From the NCBI RefSeq assembly GCF_004519335.1, contig NZ_SOZD01000007.1, positions 62,001 through 126,000 of the forward strand: a DNA stretch of 64,000 bases. Reading direction: 5' to 3'. Made by a program: the position numbers and the translations under genes. The stretch comes from Jiella endophytica (lineage in GTDB: Bacteria; Pseudomonadota; Alphaproteobacteria; Rhizobiales; Rhizobiaceae). Position 1 is the stretch's first letter; every line of letters begins with the position of its first letter. The notes under the pieces are model-generated. The model had not been told where the DNA came from. It searched no databases and saw only the letters and a list, made by a program, of their open reading frames with translations. Below, piece after piece: positions 43,885 to 52,285 of the stretch.

Positions 43885-45747
43885 TCAATCGGGCAGCATC
43901 GCCTGCAGCATCTCGATCCGGTCGGCCTCGCGGGCGGGCTTGTCCCATCGCAGCCGCGAGACCCTCGGAAAGCGCATGGCGACACCGGACTTGTGGCGGT
44001 TCGAGCGCGCCAGCCCCTCGAAGGCGACCTCGATGACGAGGCCATGGTCCGGCTCGGCCCTGACCGCGCGCACCGGCCCGAAGCGCTCGATGGTGTTGGC
44101 ACGCACATAGCGGTCGAGGCGCTTCAGCTCCTCGTCGGTGAAGCCGAAATAGGCCTTGCCAACCGGCACCAGCTCCGGATCGTCGGCCGGCCCGCTCCAC
44201 ACCCCGAACGTATAGTCCGAATAAAAGCTCGAGCGCTTGCCGTGGCCGCGCTGGGCATACATCAGCACCGCGTCGACGAGATGGGGGTCCTTCTTCCACT
44301 TGAACCACGGCCCCTTCGGCCGGCCGGGGACATAGGCCGAATCGCGGCGCTTCAGCATCAGCCCCTCGATCACCGGATGCGGCGGCTCGGCCCGCAGCCC
44401 CGCAAGCTCGCCGAAATCGGCAAACGGCACCAGCGGCGAGAGGTCGAAGCGGCTCGGCTCCAGCCGCGCGACGAAGGCGGCGAGGCGCTCGCGCCGTTCG
44501 GCAAAGGTGAGACTGCGCAGATCCTCGCCGTCGGCGACGAGAAGATCGTAGCAGCGCAGGAAGACCGGGTGCTTCTTCAGCATCGCCGCCGAGACGCTCT
44601 TGCGGTTCAATCTCTGCTGAAGATCGGAAAAGGTCCCGGCGACGATGTCGTCCGGCTCGCTGCCGGCGATCTTCGGCGTGCCGCCCGCGCCGGTCTCGGC
44701 GACCAGCAGCTCGCCGTCGAGGGTTCCCGAAAAGGTCATGAAGTCGACAAGGTCCGGAAAGGCGCCGGAAATGTCGTCGCCGGTCCGCGAATAGAGCCGG
44801 CGCACGCCGCCCTCGGCGCTCGCCTGGACGCGGATGCCGTCCCACTTCCATTCGGCGGCGTAGCTGTCGGGGTCGATCAGCCCGTGGTCGGGCTCTTCCA
44901 GCGGCTGCGACAGCATCACCGGTCGGAACGGCGCCAGCGCCGCGGAAACCGGCTTGTCGCCGCGCCCCTCCAGCCAGGCGAACAGCGCCTCATAGGGCGG
45001 CTCGAGCCCGTGCCAGAGCTCCTCGATCTCGGCTACGTCCCTGCCGCCGAACTCGGCCAGCGCCTGCTTGGCGAGGCGGGCCGAGACGCCGATGCGCAGA
45101 CCGCCGGTGACGAGCTTCAAAAGGGCGTAGCGGCCGGACGCATCGAGCCGGTCGAGCCAGGCTTCCACCAGCTTCGGCCCCTCCCGGCGGGAGGCCGCGC
45201 CGAGGCGGGCGACGATCTCGGCGAGCGAGGGGGCGGTTTGATGCTCGATGGTCGAGGCCGCGCCATCATACCCCCCTCTGCCTGCCGGCATCTCCCCCGC
45301 AAGGGGGGAGATCGATGGGTCCGACCAGCTGTCGCCCGTCCGGTCGCGATCGGCATCGGCGTTTGTCCGGTCGTCGGGACTTCCCGCCGGTAACCTCCCT
45401 CCTTCAGCGGGAGATGTCGGAAAAGCCGACGAAGGGGGATGGATCGGCACGGGCGCCGAATGCCCGTTCCCGCCGGCTTCCGGCCAGACCAGCGAGATCG
45501 TCTCGGCAAGATCGCCGACATAGTCGTAGGAATAGCCAAACAGCACCTCGTCCATCCGGTCGGTGACGAGATCGCGCAGCATCGCCGGCTTGACGCTGGC
45601 GATGTCGAGATCGCCGGTGATTGCGGCGAGCGCATAGCCTCTTTCAGGATCCGGCACGGCGGCGAAATGATCGGCGAGCAGCTTCAGCTTGCCGTTGCGG
45701 GACGGCTGCAGGACGAGGGCGTCGAGGAGATCGGCAAAGGCTTTCAT
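43885..45747 (-). CDS. ATP-dependent DNA ligase with in-frame repeat insertion
   Basis: This 620-residue protein matches the stand-alone ATP-dependent ligases of Alphaproteobacteria. EWKWDGIRVQ carries the adenylated Lys301, followed by DGELLV, EGLMLKRRDS and WFKWKKDP (motifs III-V), and a C-terminal OB domain. The N-terminal DNA-binding part is split by about 64 residues (100-163) rich in Pro, Gly and Asp that are encoded by palindromic repeat DNA; without them the length would be ordinary. The ligase-associated exonuclease and helicase genes that often accompany this family are not adjacent. The frame is intact. Confidence 0.9.
   Translation of the reverse strand: MKAFADLLDALVLQPSRNGKLKLLADHFAAVPDPERGYALAAITGDLDIASVKPAMLRDLVTDRMDEVLFGYSYDYVGDLAETISLVWPEAGGNGHSAPVPIHPPSSAFPTSPAEGGRLPAGSPDDRTNADADRDRTGDSWSDPSISPLAGEMPAGRGGYDGAASTIEHQTAPSLAEIVARLGAASRREGPKLVEAWLDRLDASGRYALLKLVTGGLRIGVSARLAKQALAEFGGRDVAEIEELWHGLEPPYEALFAWLEGRGDKPVSAALAPFRPVMLSQPLEEPDHGLIDPDSYAAEWKWDGIRVQASAEGGVRRLYSRTGDDISGAFPDLVDFMTFSGTLDGELLVAETGAGGTPKIAGSEPDDIVAGTFSDLQQRLNRKSVSAAMLKKHPVFLRCYDLLVADGEDLRSLTFAERRERLAAFVARLEPSRFDLSPLVPFADFGELAGLRAEPPHPVIEGLMLKRRDSAYVPGRPKGPWFKWKKDPHLVDAVLMYAQRGHGKRSSFYSDYTFGVWSGPADDPELVPVGKAYFGFTDEELKRLDRYVRANTIERFGPVRAVRAEPDHGLVIEVAFEGLARSNRHKSGVAMRFPRVSRLRWDKPAREADRIEMLQAMLPD
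45259..45450. repeat. Palindromic repeat element inserted in frame in the DNA ligase gene
   Basis: CTCTGCCTGCCGGCATCTC (45276-45294) is identical to an intergenic copy at 5296-5314. It continues with CCCCC...GGGGGG arms and GGGAGATCGATG. A second unit with GCGGGAGATGTCGG lies at 45408-45421. The encoded low-complexity peptide (SISPLAGEMPAGRGG and others) does not resemble ligase sequence. Confidence 0.75.
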
Positions 45748-45860
45748 CGCCGATCAAGATGCAATGGCGATCGGCAACGGCAAGGCGGCGCTGCCTGCCG
45801 ATCCGCCCCATCGATCCCAGGAGGGCTCGGCGAGGAAAAGGCGGCCCGCGGCCGTCTCGG

Positions 45861-46211
45861 TCAGGGCCGCGACCAGGTCTGCACCGTCCGGCAGAAGACC
45901 CGGGCGAGACACCCGCGCAATTCGAGCTTCCGCCCGTTCAAGCGAAGCGAGCCGTCATAGCTCTGGTCCTTGCGCGGATCGCGCACCCGTCCCTTCCATT
46001 CCGGCAGGGCGCCGGAAACGGTGGCGACGTTGGCGCCGCGAAAGGCACCGCTGGCAATCGTGGCGCAGACGGCCGGGCCGCAGGGTTTGACGGCAATCCT
46101 GGTCCCGTCCTCGGCGACCCAGTTGCCGAGGATGGCGGGCGCGGCATTCGCCGCCTCGGCGGTCACAGCGACGATCAAGGAAGCCGCGAATAGTCTGCGT
46201 CGTTTGTCCAT
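45861..46211 (-). CDS. Exported DUF2147 family protein
   Basis: This 116-residue protein has a Sec signal (LFAASLIVAVTAEAANAAP). The mature part has LGNWVAEDGTRIAVKPCG and ends with SYDGSLRLNGRKLELRGC and QTWSRP, the usual DUF2147 pattern with paired cysteines. The family is a small periplasmic beta-barrel-like fold of unknown function. The start at 46211 lacks a good ribosome-binding site, but upstream in-frame sequence looks non-coding. Confidence 0.82.
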   Translation of the reverse strand: MDKRRRLFAASLIVAVTAEAANAAPAILGNWVAEDGTRIAVKPCGPAVCATIASGAFRGANVATVSGALPEWKGRVRDPRKDQSYDGSLRLNGRKLELRGCLARVFCRTVQTWSRP

Positions 46212-46264
46212 GACGAGGAGCCTAGGCCAATCCTGGCGCAAAAAGGTGGCGGGCGCTGCGGCGA

Positions 46265-47065
46265 TCAGACGCGCTGGGGCAGCGCCCGAGCGCCGCGGAT
46301 GCCGCGCAGCTGCAGGTGATGCTTCGCGGTGAAGACGGCATCGGCGTTCATGCCGGGCTCGCGGGTCAGCCATTCGAGATAGTCGTCGGGCACCTGTGCC
46401 AAGGGGATGTCCTTGTGCCGGCCGAAGCGGAGCTTGGCGAGCAGCGCCGGCTCGCGCGAGGCCCTCTCCGCCCGCTCGAGGAAGTCGGCAAGGTCGTGGC
46501 AGCGCGGCATCAGCACCTCGGCGATCCGGCGCAACAGGACAGCGGTGCAGACGGCGTCATAGAGCGCCCGGTGCGGGCTGAGGCCGGACAGCAGCGGCTC
46601 GACCGGAGAAAGATCGAGCGGCACGTATTTGACGAGGCTCTGCAGCCCGTGCGCCTTGGCGCCCGGGAAGGCTCGCAGCGCCAGCTTGTGGGTGCACAGC
46701 CAGCGACCGGCAAATCTGAGACGGGACCGGTCGAACTCGGCGCGCTGGGCGGCGAAGACCGGGGCGGTGCGGAACGGCGCGGCGGCCGTCTCGAAGGCCG
46801 GCGCGCCGGCGAGCATCACGTCGGAGATGTGGTGGACGTTGCGCGCATGGGGATTGATGGGAACGCCGGCCGGATCGCAGAAGCTCTGCATCGGATTGAA
46901 AATCTCGCCGGTCACGAGATCGAGGTCGACCGAGCCGATCTCGATCACCGCATCCTCTTCCAGCCGCTGGCCGGCGGTCTCGGTGTCGATCACCCGGACG
47001 AGCGACGGCGGGGCTTCGGCGAACAGCGACGGGGTGGTCCGCACGGGTGGGAAGAGATCGGTCAT
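46265..47065 (-). CDS. DEDDh 3'-5' exonuclease (DNA polymerase III epsilon-like)
   Basis: This 266-residue exonuclease has the DEDDh motifs: VIDTETAG with the first two acids, a middle Asp region near NPHARNVHHISD, and HRALYDAVCTA with the final His and Asp. The C-terminal tail (RFGRHKDIPLAQVPDDYLEWL) resembles the small domain often found in exonuclease X. It would remove 3' nucleotides in repair or proofreading. I chose the ATG at 47065 because similarity starts there. The same frame stays open upstream through the 8-bp repeat array, so an upstream start cannot be excluded. Confidence 0.87.
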   Translation of the reverse strand: MTDLFPPVRTTPSLFAEAPPSLVRVIDTETAGQRLEEDAVIEIGSVDLDLVTGEIFNPMQSFCDPAGVPINPHARNVHHISDVMLAGAPAFETAAAPFRTAPVFAAQRAEFDRSRLRFAGRWLCTHKLALRAFPGAKAHGLQSLVKYVPLDLSPVEPLLSGLSPHRALYDAVCTAVLLRRIAEVLMPRCHDLADFLERAERASREPALLAKLRFGRHKDIPLAQVPDDYLEWLTREPGMNADAVFTAKHHLQLRGIRGARALPQRV

Positions 47066-47171
47066 CACCCGACAAGATCGGTGCTTGCGACGATCAAAAC
47101 AAGAACTTTCTGGCGGCAGGCGGCGCCGGGGCGCGGCGCGCCGAAAGGGCAGCGTCGCAATCGAGCGCCTG

Positions 47172-47291
47172 AGCCGCAGAGCCGCAGAGCCGCAGAGCCG
47201 CAGAGCCGCAGAGCCGCAGAGCCGCAGAGCCGCAGAGCCGCAGAGCCGCAGAGCCGCAGAGCCGCAGAGCCGCAGAGCCGCAGAGCCGCAG
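47172..47291. repeat. Perfect tandem octanucleotide array, AGCCGCAG x15
   Basis: Fifteen exact head-to-tail copies of an 8-base unit (120 bases) without a single mismatch. It lies 106 bases upstream of the exonuclease start, inside the 441-base gap between that gene and tRNA-Thr (47066-47506). No other gene is visible in the gap. Because eight is not a multiple of three, each unit change would shift any frame crossing it. Confidence 0.97.
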
Positions 47292-47506
47292 GAAGGTTGC
47301 GGACGCAAGCCATCGTTGGCAAGCGCTCCGCGCTTTTTCCGAGATCTCCAGCGATAGCCGGCCGGTTCCCGCGTGCGGGCCATTGGCGCCCGGCTGTCTC
47401 CAGGCTGACGCGGTTTCGGCCCGCCGCGGGAATGGCCCTTGAACCCCCGGCCTTTTGCCGGTATCAGGGCGGCGTCGTCGGGTGGCGCATGCCCTCGCCG
47501 CGGAGT

Positions 47507-47582
<76 letters not shown>

Positions 47583-47721
47583 TTTTTCAAAGACTTACCC
47601 CTCCCTGTGGGCATTGTCGGCGGTGCAAACTCCCTTGCCGATAGTCGTAGTGGACTGCAGGCGGAAGTTGCGGTTGATTGCAAACTTCCGGACATAGCCG
47701 GCGTCTTCAAGGGAGGCTTTG

Positions 47722-48057
47722 GTGGAAGATTACCGAAATGCGGTCAATACCGCCGTAGCTCTCTTAATTTTAATTTCCGTGCTAGCTTTAATTTTCGCAG
47801 CTTGGCTTAACAGATTTGACCCAATACTAACCAAAATTGTTTTCAGAAATTTTGCAGCGATTATTGGATTGCCATTTGCATTTATCGGTTCATTTGCCAT
47901 CGTAGCTCTGTTTCGTCAGACCGAGGGTCCAATCAATTTTGAAGGATTCGGCATGAAATTGTCTGGATCCTCCGGACAAATTGTCCTTTGGGTGATCTGC
48001 TTCCTAGCAATAGCGGGGGCTATCAAACTTTTGTGGCATGGCGGACCATCACTTTGA
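47722..48057 (+). CDS. AT-rich orphan membrane protein of unknown function
   Basis: This protein of 111 residues starts at GTG 47722 with GGGAGG five bases upstream (a TTG one codon earlier is too close). Three membrane segments are evident: about 11-29 (AVALLILISVLALIFAAWL), 43-64 (NFAAIIGLPFAFIGSFAIVALF) and 86-105 (IVLWVICFLAIAGAIKLLW). The gene and its flanks are much richer in A and T than the rest of the window, with TTA, ATT and AAT codons that neighbours avoid. It lies just after tRNA-Thr, a usual integration target. It looks recently acquired; I do not recognise a family. Confidence 0.68.
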   Translation: MEDYRNAVNTAVALLILISVLALIFAAWLNRFDPILTKIVFRNFAAIIGLPFAFIGSFAIVALFRQTEGPINFEGFGMKLSGSSGQIVLWVICFLAIAGAIKLLWHGGPSL

Positions 48058-48160
48058 TATGATATGACCCTGTATGTATTCCGCCGCCCTGCCAGTCGGT
48101 GCGGCCGGATGATCAAGTCGACAACCGAAAAGCCGACGCGCTGGAAATCGGCAGGCAAAG

Positions 48161-48183
48161 AAAAAGCCGGGCCGGGCCCGGCT
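48161..48183 (-). terminator. Rho-independent terminator of rpmF
   Basis: On the minus strand AGCCGGG, loop CCCGG and CCCGGCT form a perfect stem followed by TTTTTC. It lies 33 bases after the rpmF stop. Confidence 0.82.
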
Positions 48184-48215
48184 GATTCATGCGTCTAGCG
48201 ATGACCGAGGTCCGG

Positions 48216-48395
48216 TCAGTCCTTGACGGTGAGGATCTGCTTGCCGCGATACATGCCGGTCTTCAGGTCGATGTGATGCGGCCGGCGCAGCTCACCGGAA
48301 TTCTTGTCCTCGATATAGGTCGGCGCCTTGATGGCGTCGGCCGAGCGGCGCATGCCGCGCTTGGACGGGGTGGTCTTCCGTTTGGGTACGGCCAT
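48216..48395 (-). CDS. rpmF: 50S ribosomal protein L32
   Basis: This 59-residue basic protein begins [18 protein letters not shown], the conserved L32 N terminus. The start at 48395 has GGAGCAG upstream; a longer frame would add seven foreign residues. The zinc-binding cysteines seen in some L32 proteins are absent, as in the alphaproteobacterial form. A terminator follows, so it is probably transcribed alone. Confidence 0.95.
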   Translation of the reverse strand: MAVPKRKTTPSKRGMRRSADAIKAPTYIEDKNSGELRRPHHIDLKTGMYRGKQILTVKD

Positions 48396-48712
48396 GGTCT
48401 GCTCCATTTCCGGCACCGGCCCCCAAGGGAAACCACGGCCGGTCGCGTTCGTCGTCTGTCACTCGTCGTCCGGCGAAAGGCTCTTGCCCTGCTGCCGGGA
48501 TCCGCGTCGCATAGCGTCCTTGCCTGCGGGTCGCGGCCGCAAAACAGGAACACCGGCATGACGGGAATTCGGAAAGAGCCCATAGCAAAGCCCGGGGCAA
48601 AAGAAAAGAGCCCGTCCGGATCCTCGGCCGCATGAGCTTCGGGTGCGAAAGAGGGGCGAGAACGGCCGCGCGGCACCGCCCTTGCAAGCGGCCGCCTCGC
48701 AAGGCCTGCCGC
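48396..48712. other. Gap between rpmF and mtgA
   Basis: This 317-base stretch contains the rpmF upstream region. A GC-rich inverted repeat (CGGCCGC...GCGGCCG, near 48663-48700) lies just after the mtgA stop and may end that transcript, although it has no T-run. No gene is recognised. Confidence 0.45.
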
Positions 48713-49402
48713 TCAGTCGGCGTCGAGGCAGCCGACATAGGCGCCCGAGCGCGAGGCGAGGCGCTCGACCCGTCTGGCGAGCTTGCGCATGGTCGGGCTC
48801 GGATCGGCGGGATTGCGCAGGTCCGGCGCCGGCAGCGAGATGGTGATCAGCGCCGCCTCGCGGGCCGTCAGCTTGCTCGCCGGCTTGCCGAAATAGTGCT
48901 GGCTCGCCGCCTCGATGCCGTAGACGCCAGTGTCCCATTCGGCGATGTTGACGTAGATCTCCATGATCCGGCGCTTCGACAGGACGAGGTCGAAATAAAG
49001 CGCCAGCGGCAGCTCCAGCCCCTTGCGGACGAAGGAGCGATCGTTCCAGAGGAAGAGGTTCTTCACCGTCTGCATGGTGATCGTCGAGGCGCCGCGGGTC
49101 TCCTCGCCGTCGAGCGCCTGATCGACGACGGCGAGCATCTCGCCCCAGTCGACACCGCGATGGCGGCAGAACTGGCCGTCCTCGGACATGACGATCGAAT
49201 GCAGGAGAACCGGCGCGACGTCGTCGATCGAGACCCAGTCGCGCAGCTGCGGGCGCACCGTCACCGTGTCCCACAGCATCAGCGTCGACACCGGATGGAC
49301 GGAGCGAATCGCGTAGACCGGCGTCAGGACGAGCGGGATCGCCGCGAGGACCAAGACGATGATGATGACCCAGGCGGCTATGCGCTTCGTCGTTCGGAGC
49401 AT
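48713..49402 (-). CDS. mtgA: Monofunctional biosynthetic peptidoglycan transglycosylase
   Basis: This 229-residue inner-membrane protein polymerises lipid II glycan strands. One N-terminal span (AAWVIIIVLVLAAIPLVL) is followed by the GT51 domain: SEDGQFCRHRGVDW with the catalytic Glu, RGASTITMQTVKNLFL and RRIMEIYVNIAEW with the second acid, then GIEAASQHYF. Length fits MtgA and there is no transpeptidase domain. It is divergent from ispA, with 161 bases between. Confidence 0.95.
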   Translation of the reverse strand: MLRTTKRIAAWVIIIVLVLAAIPLVLTPVYAIRSVHPVSTLMLWDTVTVRPQLRDWVSIDDVAPVLLHSIVMSEDGQFCRHRGVDWGEMLAVVDQALDGEETRGASTITMQTVKNLFLWNDRSFVRKGLELPLALYFDLVLSKRRIMEIYVNIAEWDTGVYGIEAASQHYFGKPASKLTAREAALITISLPAPDLRNPADPSPTMRKLARRVERLASRSGAYVGCLDAD

Positions 49403-49563
49403 CGAAAGATCAGTGGGTTCGGCGTGATGGCGCGGATCGGTCGGCGGAAGGGCTACCTTTACTTATCGGTGCTATAAGCCTGGCGCAATGGCTCCTGGAC
49501 GATGCGCGAAAAAAGCCTCCACTGCTGACTATAAGCCACACGGACCTGGAAGAGATTGGCAAG

Positions 49564-50463
49564 ATGAAACCCGGTGAATTCGAAGCGATACTCAAGGCCA
49601 ATGCCTCGGCGGTTGGTGATCTTCTCGACGACTTTCTCTCCTCGAACCAGTTGATCGCCGGGACGCCGCATCATTTGCTGAACGCGATGCGGCACGGGGT
49701 CTTGAATGGCGGCAAGCGGCTGCGGCCGTTTCTGGTCTGCGAGGTTGCCAAGCTCTTCGACGGCAATCCCAAGGCGGCGATGCAGGTCGGGCTGGCGATC
49801 GAGTGCATCCATTCCTATTCGCTGGTCCATGACGACCTGCCGGCGATGGACGACGATGACATCCGGCGCGGCAAGCCGACCGTCCACAAGGCGTTCGACG
49901 AGGCGACGGCGATCCTTGCCGGCGACGCGCTGCTGACGCTCGCCTTCGGCATCGTCGCCTCGGTCGATACCGTGCCCCACGACATCCGCATCAAGCTGAT
50001 CACGCTGATGGCCAAGAAGGCCGGCGCGCCGGGCATGGTCGGCGGCCAGGTGCTCGACATGCAAGCGAGCGGCAAGGCGCGCTCGGAGATCGAGATCACC
50101 CGCATGCAGGCGATGAAGACCGGCGCGCTGATCTCCTGCGCCTGCGAGGCCGGGGCGCTGGTTTCCGGCGCCAGCGACGACGACCGTACCCGCATGCGCC
50201 GCTATGGCGAGAATGTCGGCATCGCCTTCCAGCTCGCCGACGACATTCTCGACGAGTATGGCGATGCCTCGGTCGTCGGCAAGGCGACCCGCAAGGACCG
50301 CGACCAGGGCAAGCAGACGCTGGCGCAGATCTACGGCAAGCGGGCGCTGGAGGATCGGCTGGCCGCCCTCGTCAGCGGCGCCGAGGAGATGCTGGAGCCG
50401 TTCGGCGAGCGCGCCGAAAGGCTCGTCGAGGCGGCCCGCTTCGTCTCGATCCGCAAGAGCTGA
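49564..50463 (+). CDS. ispA: Short-chain polyprenyl (farnesyl-type) diphosphate synthase
   Basis: This 299-residue all-helical enzyme condenses isopentenyl and allylic diphosphates. The first Asp-rich motif is HDDLPAMDDDDIRRG, and the second is LADDILDEYGD. GGKRLRPFLV binds the substrate pyrophosphate, and GDALLTLAF is conserved. Its position between mtgA and rpmF and its size match the IspA protein of rhizobia. Product chain length (C15 or C20) cannot be fixed from sequence alone. Confidence 0.92.
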   Translation: MKPGEFEAILKANASAVGDLLDDFLSSNQLIAGTPHHLLNAMRHGVLNGGKRLRPFLVCEVAKLFDGNPKAAMQVGLAIECIHSYSLVHDDLPAMDDDDIRRGKPTVHKAFDEATAILAGDALLTLAFGIVASVDTVPHDIRIKLITLMAKKAGAPGMVGGQVLDMQASGKARSEIEITRMQAMKTGALISCACEAGALVSGASDDDRTRMRRYGENVGIAFQLADDILDEYGDASVVGKATRKDRDQGKQTLAQIYGKRALEDRLAALVSGAEEMLEPFGERAERLVEAARFVSIRKS

Positions 50464-50548
50464 CCGCCGCCTGAAGATCGAAGAAGGAAAAGCGTTGCCG
50501 GCCGGGACGGGCGATCGTTCTGGCCGGCTGCTGCTTTGTCTGAAAGGG

Positions 50549-52159
50549 TCAGCCGGCCCGCCGCCGCGCGACATTCGCTTCTTCGCCAGGGCCGGCCGCC
50601 ACCGGCTTTTCGGGAAAGGCGAGGGTTTTCACCGGCGGCCCGTCGACGGCGAGCCGCTCCTTGGATGCGCGGCGCTCGCGGACGGCGGCAAGGCCCATCG
50701 GCCTTGCCAGATGATAACCCTGGAAGAGATCGGCGCCGGCCTCGGCGCCGAGCCGATGCTGCTCCGCCGTCTCGACCCCTTCCGCCACCACATGCATGCC
50801 CGCCGCATGGGCGACGCTGACCAGCGCCGTCACCATGACGTTGGAGGCGGCGCTGGTGCCGAGCTTGGTGACGAAGGCGCGGTCGATCTTGATGGCGTCG
50901 ACGGGGAAGGACTGCAGATAGGCAAAGCCGCTGAAGCCGGCACCGAAGTCGTCGAGGGCGATCTTCACGCCGAGACTGCGCAGGGCGTTCAGCCGCTCCC
51001 GGACGTCCTCGCTATGGCTCATCGCCATGCTCTCGGTGATTTCGACGACGAGGCGTGGCGGCGCGATGCCGGTTTCGGCGAGCACCGACTGGACCATCGC
51101 CACCACGGTGTCCCGCTTGAACTGATTGGCCGAGAAGTTCACCGAGAAATACATCTCCGGGAATTCCCGCATGTCGCGGCAGGCCTGGCGCAGCACCCAC
51201 TCGCCGACGAGGTCGATCAGCACCGAGCGCTCTGCAACGGGGATGAACTCGGCCGGCGAGATCATGCCGCGCAACGAATGCCGCCACCGGACCAGCGCCT
51301 CGCAGCCGGCCATGCTGCCGTCGCGGCGCAGCACGGGCTGATAGACGAGCTCGAGCTCGCCGAGCATGATCGCCGCGCGCAATTCCCGCTCGATCAGCCG
51401 CGTGTAGCGGAGATCGGTGAGCATCTCGTTCTCGAACAGCGTCGCCTGGGCGCGGCCGTTGCGCTTGCTCTGATAGAGCGCGAGGTCGGCCCGGTGCACC
51501 AGCTCGTCGAAACCGGAAATCTCCCCGACGATCGGTGCGACGCCGATCGAGGCCGAGAGGTTGAGCGGCTGGCCGTCGTGCCAGACCGTCATCGAGAGCT
51601 GCGACAGAAACCGGTTGGCGAAGCCCATCGCCTCGCCATGGGGCCGATGCATCATCAACAGCGCGAACTCGTCGCCGCCGAGCCGGCCGAAGGCGCAGCC
51701 GGGCGCCAGCGCCCGGGCGATATCGGCAAGGTGGCGCAGCGCCGCGTCGCCCCTGGCATGGCCGAGGCTGTCGTTGATGCGCTTCAGATAGTCGAGATCG
51801 ATGTGGAGGAAGTAGCCGCTGTCGGCCCGGCGCTCGTGCAGCTTCGTCTCGCATTCGCCGATGAAGGCGGCGCGGTTGAGGGCGCCGGTCATCTCATCGT
51901 AGCGATAGGCCGATTCCCGTTGGCGGGCGAGGCGCAGCTCGCGGTCGACGCTGGCGGAAAACGCCCGGCGCATCTCGAACAGCCCGGCTGCGACGGCCAG
52001 CGTCGCGAGCGCCTGCATGGCCGGGCCGAACACCGCCGCATGGCGCAGATCGACGATGTCGAGGGCGGCGAGAACATCGACCGCGAAGATGGCAAAGAGT
52101 GTGAAGACGAGCAGCCAGAAGACCGGCTTCCAGCGCTCGGCGTGACGGTGAACGACCAT
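50549..52159 (-). CDS. Membrane GGDEF-EAL protein (c-di-GMP synthesis/degradation)
   Basis: This 536-residue protein has two N-terminal membrane segments (FWLLVFTLFAIFAVDVL and QALATLAVAAGLF). A GGDEF domain follows with an intact GGDEF at 161-165 (GRLGGDEFALL), then an EAL domain with an intact CEALVRW at about 286-292, plus EITES and ALDDFGAGFSG. Both active sites are complete, so it could make or break c-di-GMP. There is no recognisable sensor domain outside the membrane part. The gene stands alone, with 126 bases to the next. Confidence 0.93.
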   Translation of the reverse strand: MVVHRHAERWKPVFWLLVFTLFAIFAVDVLAALDIVDLRHAAVFGPAMQALATLAVAAGLFEMRRAFSASVDRELRLARQRESAYRYDEMTGALNRAAFIGECETKLHERRADSGYFLHIDLDYLKRINDSLGHARGDAALRHLADIARALAPGCAFGRLGGDEFALLMMHRPHGEAMGFANRFLSQLSMTVWHDGQPLNLSASIGVAPIVGEISGFDELVHRADLALYQSKRNGRAQATLFENEMLTDLRYTRLIERELRAAIMLGELELVYQPVLRRDGSMAGCEALVRWRHSLRGMISPAEFIPVAERSVLIDLVGEWVLRQACRDMREFPEMYFSVNFSANQFKRDTVVAMVQSVLAETGIAPPRLVVEITESMAMSHSEDVRERLNALRSLGVKIALDDFGAGFSGFAYLQSFPVDAIKIDRAFVTKLGTSAASNVMVTALVSVAHAAGMHVVAEGVETAEQHRLGAEAGADLFQGYHLARPMGLAAVRERRASKERLAVDGPPVKTLAFPEKPVAAGPGEEANVARRRAG

Positions 52160-52285
52160 GAATTCCGAGATCCGGGCTGCGTTCAGAGGGCAGCCGGTCT
52201 TGGCACGGATTGTCTTAACAACTTCGATAAGTGCCGCGAATTTATCAACTCGCGGCCCACGGTTGTCGCCAGGGACGGCCGGCGC

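Noticed and set aside
47172-47291. CRISPR array
   Set aside because: The units are 8 bases long and directly adjacent with no spacers, so this is a simple tandem repeat. No cas genes are present.
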